Positions 10,991 through 19,294 of a stretch of DNA of 64,000 nucleotides are shown one piece after another. Each line of letters opens with the position of its first letter. Position 1 is the stretch's first letter. The stretch spans positions 124,001 through 188,000 of the forward strand of contig NZ_JALDAX010000002.1 of NCBI RefSeq assembly GCF_022698145.1, written 5' to 3'. A model generated the notes under the pieces. The model was not told the DNA's origin, ran no database searches, and saw nothing but the letters and a program-made list of their open reading frames with translations. The stretch is from Streptomyces spinosisporus. Lineage in GTDB: Bacteria; Actinomycetota; Actinomycetes; Streptomycetales; Streptomycetaceae. A program made the position numbers and the translations under genes.

Positions 10991-11110
10991 ACCGCGAGGC
11001 GCCGGGGCGTCCGCGATGGGATCGTCGGGCGCCCCTCCCGGCCACTCCCGCGCCCTTCCGGCCCTCCCGCGCCTTTCGCCCTCCCAGCCCTCCCGGCCCC
11101 GTAAAAAGAC
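10991..11110. other. Rest of the asd-DUF1203 gap, nothing clear
   Basis: This stretch is C-rich (repeated CCTCCCG and CCCTTCC runs) and precedes the stop of the DUF1203 gene. I see no gene and no clean terminator. Confidence 0.5.
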
Positions 11111-11584
11111 CTACCCCCTCCTGACCTCGTAGAGGAAGCACCCGTACTCGACGGCCCGGACGTGGACCAGTGCCACGGTCGGGTCGTCGAAGGCGTTTCG
11201 GAAGGCCTCGTCGTTCGGAGTGGGTACGAGGGCGCCGCCCAGGATGTGGCCGTCGGCGGAGTAGCGGCGGACGCTGCGGTGGGCGTTGGCGAAGGGGTAG
11301 GTGTTCGACGGGGCGGGGCCCGGGCAGTCGTCGGCGTGGATGAAGACGGGGCCCTGTTCGTCGTAGGCGCCGGGCTCGGCCCCGGTCTCGGCGGCCCAGC
11401 GGCGCAGGGGTGCGTAGGACACGAGGGCGATCCGCTCGCCCGGCTCGCTGCGGCGCAGGCAGCAGCGCAGCGGGGCGCCGCCCTCGTCGTCGGTCAGGGG
11501 GGCCATGGGACGGCCCGCGTCGTCGGTGGTGCGCAGTTCCTTGAGGACGGTCGGGGCGATGGGCCGTGCGGTGTAGGTCGTCAT
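11111..11584 (-). CDS. DUF1203 family protein
   Basis: A 157-residue conserved protein of unknown function. Its typical pattern is a conserved start (PIAPTVLKELRTTDDAGRP), a Cys-Cys pair in LRCCLRRSEPGERIALVSY, then VFIHADDCPGP and HVRAVEYGCFLYEVRR at the end. I start it at ATG 11584, where the conserved part begins. A longer frame reaching 11797 is open but is arginine-rich and would overlap pepN. It is divergent from pepN across 157 bases. The cysteine and histidine residues hint at metal or redox chemistry, but no activity is known to me. Confidence 0.85.
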   Translation of the reverse strand: MTTYTARPIAPTVLKELRTTDDAGRPMAPLTDDEGGAPLRCCLRRSEPGERIALVSYAPLRRWAAETGAEPGAYDEQGPVFIHADDCPGPAPSNTYPFANAHRSVRRYSADGHILGGALVPTPNDEAFRNAFDDPTVALVHVRAVEYGCFLYEVRRG

Positions 11585-11741
11585 GCGTCCAGGCTGGCGC
11601 GCACGCGGCCGCAGCACCGGCGGGATTCGGACGTGGCGGTCCGGCGCCGCCGCCGGGCGATCCATCGGGAAAACCCTCGTCCCCCCGCCCACGATCACGT
11701 GGAAGGATGGCGCCACCGACACATGACGAGGAGATGACCCG

Positions 11742-14312
11742 GTGCCTGGCACAAACCTGACCCGCGAAGAGGCACAGCAGCGGGCGAAGCTGCTCACCGT
11801 TGACTCCTACGAGATCGATCTCGACCTCTCCGGCGCGCAGGAGGGCGGCACCTACCGGTCCGTGACCACGGTGCGCTTCGACGTGGCCGAAAACGGCGCG
11901 GAGTCCTTCATCGACCTGGTCGCCCCGACCGTGCACGAAGTGACGCTCAACGGCGACGCACTCGACGCCGCCGAGCTCTTCAAGGACTCCCGGATCGCCC
12001 TGCCCGGTCTGCTCCGGGGCCGCAACGTCCTGCGCGTCGTCGCCGACTGCGCCTACACCAACACCGGTGAGGGCCTGCACCGCTTCGTCGACCCGGTCGA
12101 CCAGCAGGCCTACCTCTACACGCAGTTCGAGGTCCCGGACGCCCGCCGCGTCTTCGCCTCCTTCGAGCAGCCGGACCTGAAGGCCACCTTCCAGTTCACC
12201 GTGAAGGCGCCGCCCGGCTGGACCGTCGTCTCCAACTCCCCGACCCCCGAGCCCCGGGACGACACCTGGGTCTTCGAGCCGACCCCGCGGATCTCGTCGT
12301 ACATCACCGCGCTGATCGTCGGCCCGTACCACTCGGTGCACAGCGTCTACGAGAAGAACGGCCAGAGCGTGCCGCTCGGCATCTACTGCCGCCCCTCGCT
12401 CGCGGAGTACCTGGACTCGGACGCCATCTTCGAGGTCACCCGGCAGGGCTTCGAGTGGTTCCAGGAGAAGTTCGACCACGCGTACCCCTTCGCGAAGTAC
12501 GACCAGCTGTTCGTGCCGGAGTTCAACGCGGGCGCGATGGAGAACGCCGGCGCGGTCACCATCCGCGACCAGTACGTCTTCCGCTCCAAGGTCACGGACG
12601 CCTCGTACGAGCTGCGGGCCGAGACCATCCTGCACGAGCTGGCGCACATGTGGTTCGGCGACCTGGTCACCATGGAGTGGTGGAACGACCTGTGGCTGAA
12701 CGAGTCGTTCGCCACCTACACCTCCATCGCCTGCCAGGCGCACCACCCCGACTCGCGCTGGCCGCACTCGTGGACGACGTTCGCGAACTCCATGAAGACG
12801 TGGGCCTACCGGCAGGACCAGCTGCCCTCCACCCACCCGATCATGGCCGAGATCAACGACCTGGACGACGTCCTCGTCAACTTCGACGGCATCACCTATG
12901 CCAAGGGCGCCTCGGTCCTCAAGCAGCTCGTCGCCTACGTCGGCATGGACGCGTTCTTCGCGGGCGTGCAGGCCTACTTCAAGCGCCACGCCTTCGGCAA
13001 CACGCGCCTGTCCGACCTGCTCGGCGCGCTGGAGGAGACCTCGGGCCGCGATCTGAAGACCTGGTCGAAGAAGTGGCTGGAGACGGCGGGCATCAACGTC
13101 CTGCGCCCGGAGATCGAGGTGGACGCCGAGGGCGTGATCACCTCCTTCGCGATCCGTCAGGAGGCCCCCGCGCTGCCGGCCGGCGCCAAGGGCGAGCCGA
13201 CGCTGCGCCCGCACCGCATCGCCGTGGGCCTGTACGACCTCGACGCCGGCAGCGGCAAGCTGGTGCGCGGCGACCGCGTCGAGCTGGACGTCGACGGCGA
13301 GCTGACCGCCGTACCGCAGCTGACCGGCCGGTCCCGTCCGGCGGTGATCCTGCTCAACGACGACGACCTGTCGTACGCCAAGGTCCGGCTGGACGAGGCG
13401 TCCCTCGCCGTCGTCACCGAGCACCTCGGCGACTTCGAGGCGTCACTCCCGCGCGCCCTGTGCTGGGCCTCGGCCTGGGACATGACCCGGGACGCGGAAC
13501 TCGCCACCCGGGACTACCTCTCCCTCGTCCTGTCGGGCATCGGCAAGGAGTCCGACATCGGCGTGGTGCAGTCGCTGCACCGCCAGGTGAAGCTGGCGAT
13601 CGACCTGTACGCCGACCCGGCCGCCCGCGAGGCCCTGCTCACCCGCTGGACCGACGCGACGCTGGCCCATCTGCGCACGGCCGCTCCGGGCAGCGACCAC
13701 CAGCTGGCCTGGGCCCGGGCGTTCACGGCGACGGCCCGCACGCCGGAGCAGCTGGACCTGCTGGAGTCGCTGCTGGACGGTTCGCAGACGATCGAGGGCC
13801 TGGCCGTCGACACCGAGCTGCGCTGGGCGTTCGTGCACCGGCTCGCGGCGGTCGGCCGCTGGGACGAGGCGGAGATCGCCGGCGAGTACGAGCTGGACAG
13901 GACCGCCGCCGGTGAGCGCCACGCGGCCGCTGCCCGTGCCGCGCGCCCGACCGCGGAGGCGAAGGCGGAGGTGTGGGCGTCGGTCGTGGAGTCCGACAAG
14001 CTGCCGAACGCGGTGCAGGAGGCCGTCATCGGCGGCTTCGTCCAGACCGACCAGCGCGAGCTGCTCGCTCCGTACACCGAGAAGTACTTCGAGGTGGTCA
14101 AGGACATCTGGGAGTCCCGTTCGCACGAGATCGCCCAGCAGATCGCGGTCGGCCTCTACCCGGCGATCCAGGTCTCGCAGGAGACGCTGGAGCGGACGGA
14201 CGCCTGGCTCGCCTCCGCCGAGCCCGGCGCGGCCCTGCGCCGCCTGGTCTCCGAGGCCCGCTCGGGCATCGAGCGCGCGCTGAAGGCGCAGGCCGCGGAC
14301 GCGCGGGCGTAG
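11742..14312 (+). CDS. pepN: Aminopeptidase N (M1 family)
   Basis: An 856-residue zinc metallopeptidase that removes N-terminal residues from peptides. The exopeptidase motif GAMEN starts at residue 264, and the zinc site HELAH is at 298-302, with the third ligand Glu downstream in WLNESFA. The ERAP1-like C-terminal helical domain fills residues about 530-856. Length is normal. It starts at GTG 11742 with the RBS GAGGAG. No signal peptide is seen, so it acts in the cytoplasm in peptide turnover. It ends at a strong bidirectional terminator. Confidence 0.97.
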   Translation: MPGTNLTREEAQQRAKLLTVDSYEIDLDLSGAQEGGTYRSVTTVRFDVAENGAESFIDLVAPTVHEVTLNGDALDAAELFKDSRIALPGLLRGRNVLRVVADCAYTNTGEGLHRFVDPVDQQAYLYTQFEVPDARRVFASFEQPDLKATFQFTVKAPPGWTVVSNSPTPEPRDDTWVFEPTPRISSYITALIVGPYHSVHSVYEKNGQSVPLGIYCRPSLAEYLDSDAIFEVTRQGFEWFQEKFDHAYPFAKYDQLFVPEFNAGAMENAGAVTIRDQYVFRSKVTDASYELRAETILHELAHMWFGDLVTMEWWNDLWLNESFATYTSIACQAHHPDSRWPHSWTTFANSMKTWAYRQDQLPSTHPIMAEINDLDDVLVNFDGITYAKGASVLKQLVAYVGMDAFFAGVQAYFKRHAFGNTRLSDLLGALEETSGRDLKTWSKKWLETAGINVLRPEIEVDAEGVITSFAIRQEAPALPAGAKGEPTLRPHRIAVGLYDLDAGSGKLVRGDRVELDVDGELTAVPQLTGRSRPAVILLNDDDLSYAKVRLDEASLAVVTEHLGDFEASLPRALCWASAWDMTRDAELATRDYLSLVLSGIGKESDIGVVQSLHRQVKLAIDLYADPAAREALLTRWTDATLAHLRTAAPGSDHQLAWARAFTATARTPEQLDLLESLLDGSQTIEGLAVDTELRWAFVHRLAAVGRWDEAEIAGEYELDRTAAGERHAAAARAARPTAEAKAEVWASVVESDKLPNAVQEAVIGGFVQTDQRELLAPYTEKYFEVVKDIWESRSHEIAQQIAVGLYPAIQVSQETLERTDAWLASAEPGAALRRLVSEARSGIERALKAQAADARA

Positions 14313-14328
14313 TCGCCGCTACGAGCAT

Positions 14329-14361
14329 GAAGGGCGCCCGGTGTCGCACCGGGCGCCCTTC
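14329..14361. terminator. Strong bidirectional stem-loop between pepN and the SDR gene
   Basis: A 15-base perfect stem, GAAGGGCGCCCGGTG (14329-14343) and its complement (14347-14361), with a three-base loop. It lies exactly between the stops of two convergent genes and probably ends transcription from both sides. Confidence 0.88.
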
Positions 14362-14374
14362 GTCGTGGTCGCCG

Positions 14375-15133
14375 TCAGCGCGGGACCATGCCGCCGGTGA
14401 CGTTGACGAAGGTGCCGGTGATGCCGGCCGCGTGGTCCGAGGCGAGGAAGACGGCCGTGGCGGCGACGTCCGCGAGGGTGGGGTTGCGGCGGGTCATGCG
14501 CATCCCGGCGAGGCCCTCGACGATGCCCTGGACGGCGTTGTCGTCGATGGCGGGGTTGACCGCGGAGAGCTTCTCGACGGTGAACGTCTCGGGGATCCCG
14601 GCCGCCCACAGACCCACGGCACGCACTCCGCGCGGCCCGCACTCCACGGCCAGATTGCGGACGAGGGTGTCGACGGCGGCGTCGGCGGGGCCCGTGCCGC
14701 CCATCATCGGACTGCCGTGCGCGGAGCCGCTGTTGAGGGTGAGGATGACGCCGGAGCCGCGCTCGGCCATGCGGCGGGCGGCGCCGCGGGCGGTGAGGAA
14801 GTTCGCGCGGGCGCCGTTGATCACGGGCCGCAGGAAGTCGTCCACGGGCATCTCGGTCAGCGGGGCGCCCTGCACATCGCCGCGGGTGACGAGGTTGAAG
14901 GAGATGTCGACGTCGCCGACGCGGGCCAGGTGCTCCTCCACGGCGCTTTCGTCCAGGGCGTCGACGACCGCGATCTCGGCGTCCTTGATGTCGTCCGCCA
15001 CCGCCTGCAGCGTCTCGCGGGTACGGCCGACCAGGTGCACGCGTGCGCCCTCCGCGGCGAAGGCCCGGGCCACCGCACCGCCGATCGCGCCGCCGGCGCC
15101 GTACACGATCGCGGTCTTGTCGGTGAGCAGCAT
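14375..15133 (-). CDS. Short-chain dehydrogenase/reductase
   Basis: A 252-residue SDR with the cofactor motif GAGGAIGG near residues 12-19. The usual active-site Tyr-x-x-x-Lys is not visible where expected: after the Ser of LTLNSGSAHGS I see PADAAVDTLVRNLAVE, so the catalytic Tyr and Lys seem to be replaced. This may be a divergent or non-classical SDR. ATG 15133 is chosen because AAGGAGA lies seven bases upstream; the open frame to 15202 has no RBS. It follows the zinc-finger sigma factor gene by 72 bases on the same strand and may be in its operon. The substrate is unknown. Confidence 0.85.
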   Translation of the reverse strand: MLLTDKTAIVYGAGGAIGGAVARAFAAEGARVHLVGRTRETLQAVADDIKDAEIAVVDALDESAVEEHLARVGDVDISFNLVTRGDVQGAPLTEMPVDDFLRPVINGARANFLTARGAARRMAERGSGVILTLNSGSAHGSPMMGGTGPADAAVDTLVRNLAVECGPRGVRAVGLWAAGIPETFTVEKLSAVNPAIDDNAVQGIVEGLAGMRMTRRNPTLADVAATAVFLASDHAAGITGTFVNVTGGMVPR

Positions 15134-15205
15134 GGTGATCTCCTTGGGAAGCGTGGTCCGTATCGGTCGGTCATACAGACGCACGGCACCCCGGACGCTC
15201 ATCGG

Positions 15206-16519
15206 TCACAGCTTCAGCGGCAGTCCGAAGGCGGGGAAGAGGTGCGGTTCGAAGGAGGTGACCTCCACGATCCGGTCGTCCGCGTCGAAGCGGAGCACGT
15301 CCAGGACCTGGGCCCGGTAGACGTGCGTGCCGGGCCTGCGGACGTAACCCCCGGCCGCGAGCCGGCCGTTGGCGCGGGCGGGCAGGTGGCGCCAGTGGCC
15401 GAAGAACACGGGCGACGCGGGGTCGAGGGTGGGCCGCAGGAAGTCGACGAAGGCGTCCCGGCCGGTGAACCAGAACGGGTTGGGCGGCATGGTGAGCCGG
15501 ACGTCCTTGCTGAGCAGCTCGGTCATCGCGTCGAGGTCGAGCCGCTCGGCGGCGGCCATATACCCCTGCAGCACGGCCCGTTGGGCCTCGGTCGGCTCCC
15601 CCGCCGCCCAGTCGGCACGCTGCCCGGGCAGATGGTCGCGCAGGGTGGGCCGGGCCCGCTGCAGGGCGCTGTTGGCCGAGGCGACGGTCAGCCCGAGGGC
15701 CTCGGCGGTCTCGGCGGCGGTCAGACCCAGCACGTCCCGCAGGATCAGCACGGCCCGCTGGCGGGGCGGCAGGTGCTGGAGGGCGGCGAGGAAGACCAGC
15801 TCCAGGGTCTCGCGCGAGACGGCGGCGACGTCCGGGCGGTCCTGGTCGGCCGCGGGCAGTTCGTCGTCGGGGTAGGGCTGCAGCCAGGTGATGCGGTCGG
15901 GTGCCTCGCCGGTGCCGTGGTTCATGCCGGGGACGGGCTCGTAGCGCTGCGGGCGGCGGGCGGTGCGGCGCTGGAAGTCCAGGCAGGCGTTGGTGGCGAT
16001 GCGGTACAGCCAGGTGCGCGCCCCGGCCCGCCCCTCGAAGCCCTCCCGCGCCCGCCAGGCCCGCAGGAACGTCTCCTGCACCAGGTCCTCGGCATCGTCG
16101 TAGGACCCGGTCATGCGGTAGCAGTGCACCTGGATCTCACGGCGGTACGACTCGGTGAGGGCGGCGAAGTCGGCTTCGGTGAGGGGAGTTTCGGCGGCAG
16201 GGGGTTTCGTCACGGGAACTGACGTGACGGAATCCTTCGCGCTCTCCCGGGCGATGCGGGCGACGCGGCGCAGCCGGGCGACCGAGGCCGACAGGTCGGT
16301 CACTCCCGAGTACAGGACGGAGGGCGGCTGCGGGGTCAGGTCCCCGACCTTCCGCGCGATGTCGTCGATCAGCCCCTGCACACCGGTCTCCGCGGCCCCC
16401 TGCCGCTCCCGGTACGCCTTCTGCCGGCACGCGGCCGAGCAGTACACGGAACTGCGGCCCGCACGACCGCCACGCGCGGGGAGCCGCTTGCCGCAGCTCG
16501 CACAGACCTGGGCGACCAC
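15206..16519 (-). CDS. ECF sigma factor with N-terminal zinc finger and C-terminal SnoaL-like domain
   Basis: A 437-residue protein with three parts. Residues 1-35 hold a CASCGKRL and YCSAACRQKAY zinc-finger-like module. Residues about 110-290 are an ECF sigma factor: region 2 in HCYRMTGSYDDAEDLVQETF and region 4 in LPPRQRAVLILRDVLGLTAAETAEALG. Residues 305-437 are a SnoaL/NTF2-like domain, as in the TIGR02960/SigG-like sigma factors. That C-terminal domain is known in related groups to tune sigma activity in place of an anti-sigma. GTG 16519 fits the RBS GGAG (six-base spacing) better than GTG 16525, which touches it. The zinc finger fusion is unusual. Confidence 0.85.
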   Translation of the reverse strand: MVAQVCASCGKRLPARGGRAGRSSVYCSAACRQKAYRERQGAAETGVQGLIDDIARKVGDLTPQPPSVLYSGVTDLSASVARLRRVARIARESAKDSVTSVPVTKPPAAETPLTEADFAALTESYRREIQVHCYRMTGSYDDAEDLVQETFLRAWRAREGFEGRAGARTWLYRIATNACLDFQRRTARRPQRYEPVPGMNHGTGEAPDRITWLQPYPDDELPAADQDRPDVAAVSRETLELVFLAALQHLPPRQRAVLILRDVLGLTAAETAEALGLTVASANSALQRARPTLRDHLPGQRADWAAGEPTEAQRAVLQGYMAAAERLDLDAMTELLSKDVRLTMPPNPFWFTGRDAFVDFLRPTLDPASPVFFGHWRHLPARANGRLAAGGYVRRPGTHVYRAQVLDVLRFDADDRIVEVTSFEPHLFPAFGLPLKL

Positions 16520-16578
16520 GGGCACCTCCGAGAGTCCGGGGTTTGCGTCACGCGAGAACCCTGTGACGCTATCGCGGA

Positions 16579-16613
16579 CGGGGCGCGTGGGACCGGAAGG
16601 CCCACGCGCCCCG
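16579..16613. terminator. Stem-loop after the flavin monooxygenase
   Basis: A perfect 13-base stem, CGGGGCGCGTGGG (16579-16591) with CCCACGCGCCCCG (16601-16613), and a nine-base loop. It lies in the 142-base gap after the monooxygenase stop and upstream of the sigma gene. Three short copies of GTTCGCGAC follow at 16613-16650. Confidence 0.7.
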
Positions 16614-16661
16614 TTCGCGACACCCGGTTCGCGACGCCCCGTTCGCGACGCCGTGCGTGCG

Positions 16662-18098
16662 TCACCCCACGTGTGCTGCGAGCGCCGCTTCGATCGCGGC
16701 GTGGTCCGCCGAGTCCTTCGCCCAGGCCACGTAGCCGTCGGGGCGGACCAGGACGGTCGTGCGGCGGTCGCTCGCCCAGTGCTCCACGGTCAGCCGGTCC
16801 TTGCGGGCGGCCCGGTCCTCGTAGGGCTGCGGGGTGATCAGGACGAACCGGCCGCCGCGCAGGGCCTCGTAGAGGCGGCCGCCCTCCAGGGCCACGTCCG
16901 GGACGCGGGTGCCGGTGAGGCGGTGGGCGCCGCGGGGTGCGCGGTAGCGGAAGCCGATGCCGGTGATGCCGCCGACGGCCTTGCGCCGGGCCGGGCCGAC
17001 ATGGTCGAGGAAGGTGGTCAGCGCCGCCCGCAGCGCCAGCGTCCAGGGCCGCTTGGCCATCGCGAGCCGGACGATGCCGCCGCTGCTGCGCAGCACCGCC
17101 CTGCCCACGGGGTGCCGCTCCGACTGGTAGGTGTCCAGCAGGGCGGCGTCCGCGTGGCCCTGGACGACGGCGGCCAGCTTCCAGCTCAGGTTGGCCGAGT
17201 CCTGCAGACCGGTGTTCATGCCCTGGCCGCCGGCCGGGGTGTGGACGTGCGCGGCGTCCCCGGCGAGGAAGACGCGGCCCACGCGGTAGGCGGGCGCCTG
17301 GCGTTCGTCGCTGTGGAAGCGGGACATCCAGCGCGCGTCGCGCATGCCGAAGTCACGGCCGAGGGCGAGCCGGGTGACCTCCTTGACCTCGTCCAGGTCG
17401 AGGGGCTCGCTGTCGGGCACGTCGCGGGCGCGGTTCCAGGCGATCACCCGGTGGTAGCCGTCGCCGAAGGGCGCGAGGAAGGCGAAGGCGTCACCGACGG
17501 CGTTGACCGTCAGCAGGTTCTCGGGCTCCTCGGTCAGCCGTACGTCCGCGAGGACGACGGAGCGGATGACGGAGCGCCCGGGGAAGGGCAGCCCGATCGC
17601 CTCGCGCACGGCGCTGCGCATGCCGTCGGTGCCGACCACGTACGCGGCCCGCAGGCTCTCGGTGCGGCCTTCGGCCGTGCGGACCTCGACGGTGACGCCG
17701 TCGGCGTCCTGGACGAGTCCGGTCAGCTCGGTCTCGTGGCGGAACTCCACGCCGGCCTCGATCGCGCGCCGCTCCAGGACCTTCTCCACCTCGTACTGCG
17801 GGACGACCAGGAGGTGGTTGTAGCGGGAGGGCAGGGTGCCGAGCTCGATGCCGAGGTGCCCGAAGAGGCGCAGGTTGTCGAGGGGGCGGCCGACGGCCTC
17901 CAGACCGTCGGCGAGGCCGCGGGCGTCGAGCTGTTCCAGGGTGCGGGCGTGCAGGACGAAGGCGCGGGAGAGGTTGCTGATCTTGTGCGGGCGCTTCTCG
18001 ACGAGCGTGACGGGGACGCCTGCGGCGGCGAGGTCCCCGGCGAGCAGCAGACCGGCGGGGCCCGCGCCTACGACGATCACGGAGTACTGGGTCCGCAT
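16662..18098 (-). CDS. FAD-dependent aromatic hydroxylase (monooxygenase)
   Basis: A 478-residue flavoprotein monooxygenase of the group that hydroxylates aromatic rings using NAD(P)H and oxygen (PheA/TfdB or polyketide oxygenase type). The FAD motif VVGAGPAGLLLAG is at residues 9-21. VGTDGMRSAVRE (about 155) is the DG motif, and FLAGDAAHVHTPAGGQGMN (about 285-303) is the second FAD-binding GD motif. The C-terminus has a thioredoxin-like tail. RBS GGAGG lies six bases before ATG 18098. It is divergent from a TetR gene with an operator array just upstream, so it is almost surely that regulator's target. It may detoxify or modify an aromatic compound such as an antibiotic. Confidence 0.9.
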   Translation of the reverse strand: MRTQYSVIVVGAGPAGLLLAGDLAAAGVPVTLVEKRPHKISNLSRAFVLHARTLEQLDARGLADGLEAVGRPLDNLRLFGHLGIELGTLPSRYNHLLVVPQYEVEKVLERRAIEAGVEFRHETELTGLVQDADGVTVEVRTAEGRTESLRAAYVVGTDGMRSAVREAIGLPFPGRSVIRSVVLADVRLTEEPENLLTVNAVGDAFAFLAPFGDGYHRVIAWNRARDVPDSEPLDLDEVKEVTRLALGRDFGMRDARWMSRFHSDERQAPAYRVGRVFLAGDAAHVHTPAGGQGMNTGLQDSANLSWKLAAVVQGHADAALLDTYQSERHPVGRAVLRSSGGIVRLAMAKRPWTLALRAALTTFLDHVGPARRKAVGGITGIGFRYRAPRGAHRLTGTRVPDVALEGGRLYEALRGGRFVLITPQPYEDRAARKDRLTVEHWASDRRTTVLVRPDGYVAWAKDSADHAAIEAALAAHVG

Positions 18099-18109
18099 GA
18101 CGACCTCCG

Positions 18110-18179
18110 ATTGCCAACGTGTGTTTGCCTACGATTGTTGGCCTACAGTCGTTTGCCAACGACTGTTTGCCAACGTGCG
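18110..18179. promoter_or_regulatory. Five tandem 14-bp repeats upstream of the monooxygenase (candidate operator array)
   Basis: Five head-to-tail copies of a 14-base unit fill 18110-18179 exactly: ATTGCCAACGTGTG, TTTGCCTACGATTG, TTGGCCTACAGTCG, TTTGCCAACGACTG and TTTGCCAACGTGCG. The array begins one base upstream of the hydroxylase RBS. The core GCCwACG also appears in the palindrome beside the TetR gene, so the repeats are likely binding half-sites for that protein. Only the repeats are seen; binding is inferred. Confidence 0.75.
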
Positions 18180-18220
18180 TTGACCACGTTAGAGCCGCCA
18201 CCGCTACGAAGTCAACACTT

Positions 18221-18244
18221 GTAGGCCAACAGATGTTGGCCTAC
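18221..18244. promoter_or_regulatory. 24-bp palindrome at the TetR start (candidate autoregulatory operator)
   Basis: GTAGGCCAACA (18221-18231) and TGTTGGCCTAC (18234-18244) form a perfect palindrome with two central bases. It ends four bases before the TetR start codon. This is typical of a TetR dimer site and should block the regulator's own promoter. Confidence 0.8.
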
Positions 18245-18248
18245 GCTC

Positions 18249-18851
18249 GTGGATGTGAAGGTCAGCAACAGCAGCAACGCGGATCCCGGCAGCGGAGCCC
18301 GCCGGCGCTCGGACGTCACCCGGGACGCCATCCTCACCGCCGCCCGCGAACGCTTCGCGGCCGACGGCTACGAGCGGGCCACCATCCGCGCCATCGCCAA
18401 GGACGCGGACATCGACCCCTCCATGGTCATGCGCTACTACGGCAACAAGGAGGGCCTGTTCGCGGCGGCCGTCTCCATCGACCTGTCGATGCCGGACCCC
18501 GCGGCGCTGCCCCGGCACGACGTCGGCCGGGCGCTCGTGGCGCACTTCCTCGGCATGTGGGAGGAGAACGAGGTGCTGACGGCGCTGCTCCGGGTCGGGA
18601 CGACCAACCAGGCCGGGGCCGAGCGGATGCAGCAGGTCTTCCGGGAGCAGTTGACGCCGGTCGCCCAAAAGGCCTGCCCCGATCCCGAACAGGCCCCCGC
18701 GCGGGCCGCGCTCGCCGCCGCGCAGCTGCTCGGGCTGGCGCTCACGCGCTACGTCCTGCGGTTCCCGCCGACCGTGGCGCTCAGCCGCGAGGAGATCGTG
18801 GCATGGCTGGCGCCGACGCTGCAGCGGTATCTGACGGCGCCGAGCCCCTGA
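18249..18851 (+). CDS. TetR-family transcriptional repressor
   Basis: A 200-residue regulator with the TetR DNA-binding domain at residues 22-68: TRDAILTAARERFAADGYERATIRAIAKDA followed by the helix MVMRYYGNKEGLFAAAV. The C-terminal ligand domain is the common TetR_C type seen in proteins with LSMPDPAAL. It starts at GTG 18249 with no RBS, and the palindromic operator lies right in front, so it may be translated from a leaderless or very short leader. It is divergent from the flavin monooxygenase and very likely represses it. The inducer may be that enzyme's substrate. Confidence 0.92.
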   Translation: MDVKVSNSSNADPGSGARRRSDVTRDAILTAARERFAADGYERATIRAIAKDADIDPSMVMRYYGNKEGLFAAAVSIDLSMPDPAALPRHDVGRALVAHFLGMWEENEVLTALLRVGTTNQAGAERMQQVFREQLTPVAQKACPDPEQAPARAALAAAQLLGLALTRYVLRFPPTVALSREEIVAWLAPTLQRYLTAPSP

Positions 18852-18868
18852 AGGTGCGCGAACGCAGC

Positions 18869-18911
18869 GAGGGCGTCACCGCCGCCCTCGACGGGTGACG
18901 GTGACGCCCTC
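18869..18911. terminator. Stem-loop between TetR gene and small membrane protein gene
   Basis: GAGGGCGTCACCG (18869-18881) pairs perfectly with CGGTGACGCCCTC (18899-18911) across a 17-base loop. It lies between convergent genes and probably serves both. Confidence 0.7.
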
Positions 18912-18944
18912 TGAAAAGTGTGTGATCAGGCGATCGCTCGCCTC

Positions 18945-19208
18945 TTACGCCTTCACGTCGACGTTGGAGGTGGTGTCGTCCTGCCTGTCGTGGGACCTGT
19001 CCAGGACGAACACCAGGCCCGCGATGACCGCGAACAGGGCGAGCGGGATCAGGACGTAGAGGCCCAGCGTCTCGATGACGCTCAGGCCCTTGCCGGGATC
19101 GTCGCCGTCGTCGCGCGTCAGCGCGAGCGCGGGGGACGACATGAGCAGCATCATCAGCGTCGTACCGGAAGCCAGGGCGCCGGCGCGCAGGGCGTTCTTC
19201 TTGTCCAC
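18945..19208 (-). CDS. Small membrane protein
   Basis: An 87-residue protein. Residues 1-30 look like a signal peptide (LASGTTLMMLLMSSPALA), a short acidic segment follows (TRDDGDDPGKG), then a membrane span (LGLYVLIPLALFAVIAGLVFVL) and a charged tail. The mature protein would be a short single-span membrane protein with the C-terminus inside. It starts at GTG 19208 after GGTGG. I do not recognise a function; such proteins are often labelled hypothetical in Streptomyces. It lies 86 bases after the malQ stop on the same strand and could be co-transcribed. Confidence 0.75.
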   Translation of the reverse strand: MDKKNALRAGALASGTTLMMLLMSSPALALTRDDGDDPGKGLSVIETLGLYVLIPLALFAVIAGLVFVLDRSHDRQDDTTSNVDVKA

Positions 19209-19294
19209 GCCACCAAAAATAGCCAACGCCGGTCGGAGCCGCGCGCCCGGGGTGCCGTACGGGACCTCGACCACCCCGCCACCACACTCCCGCC

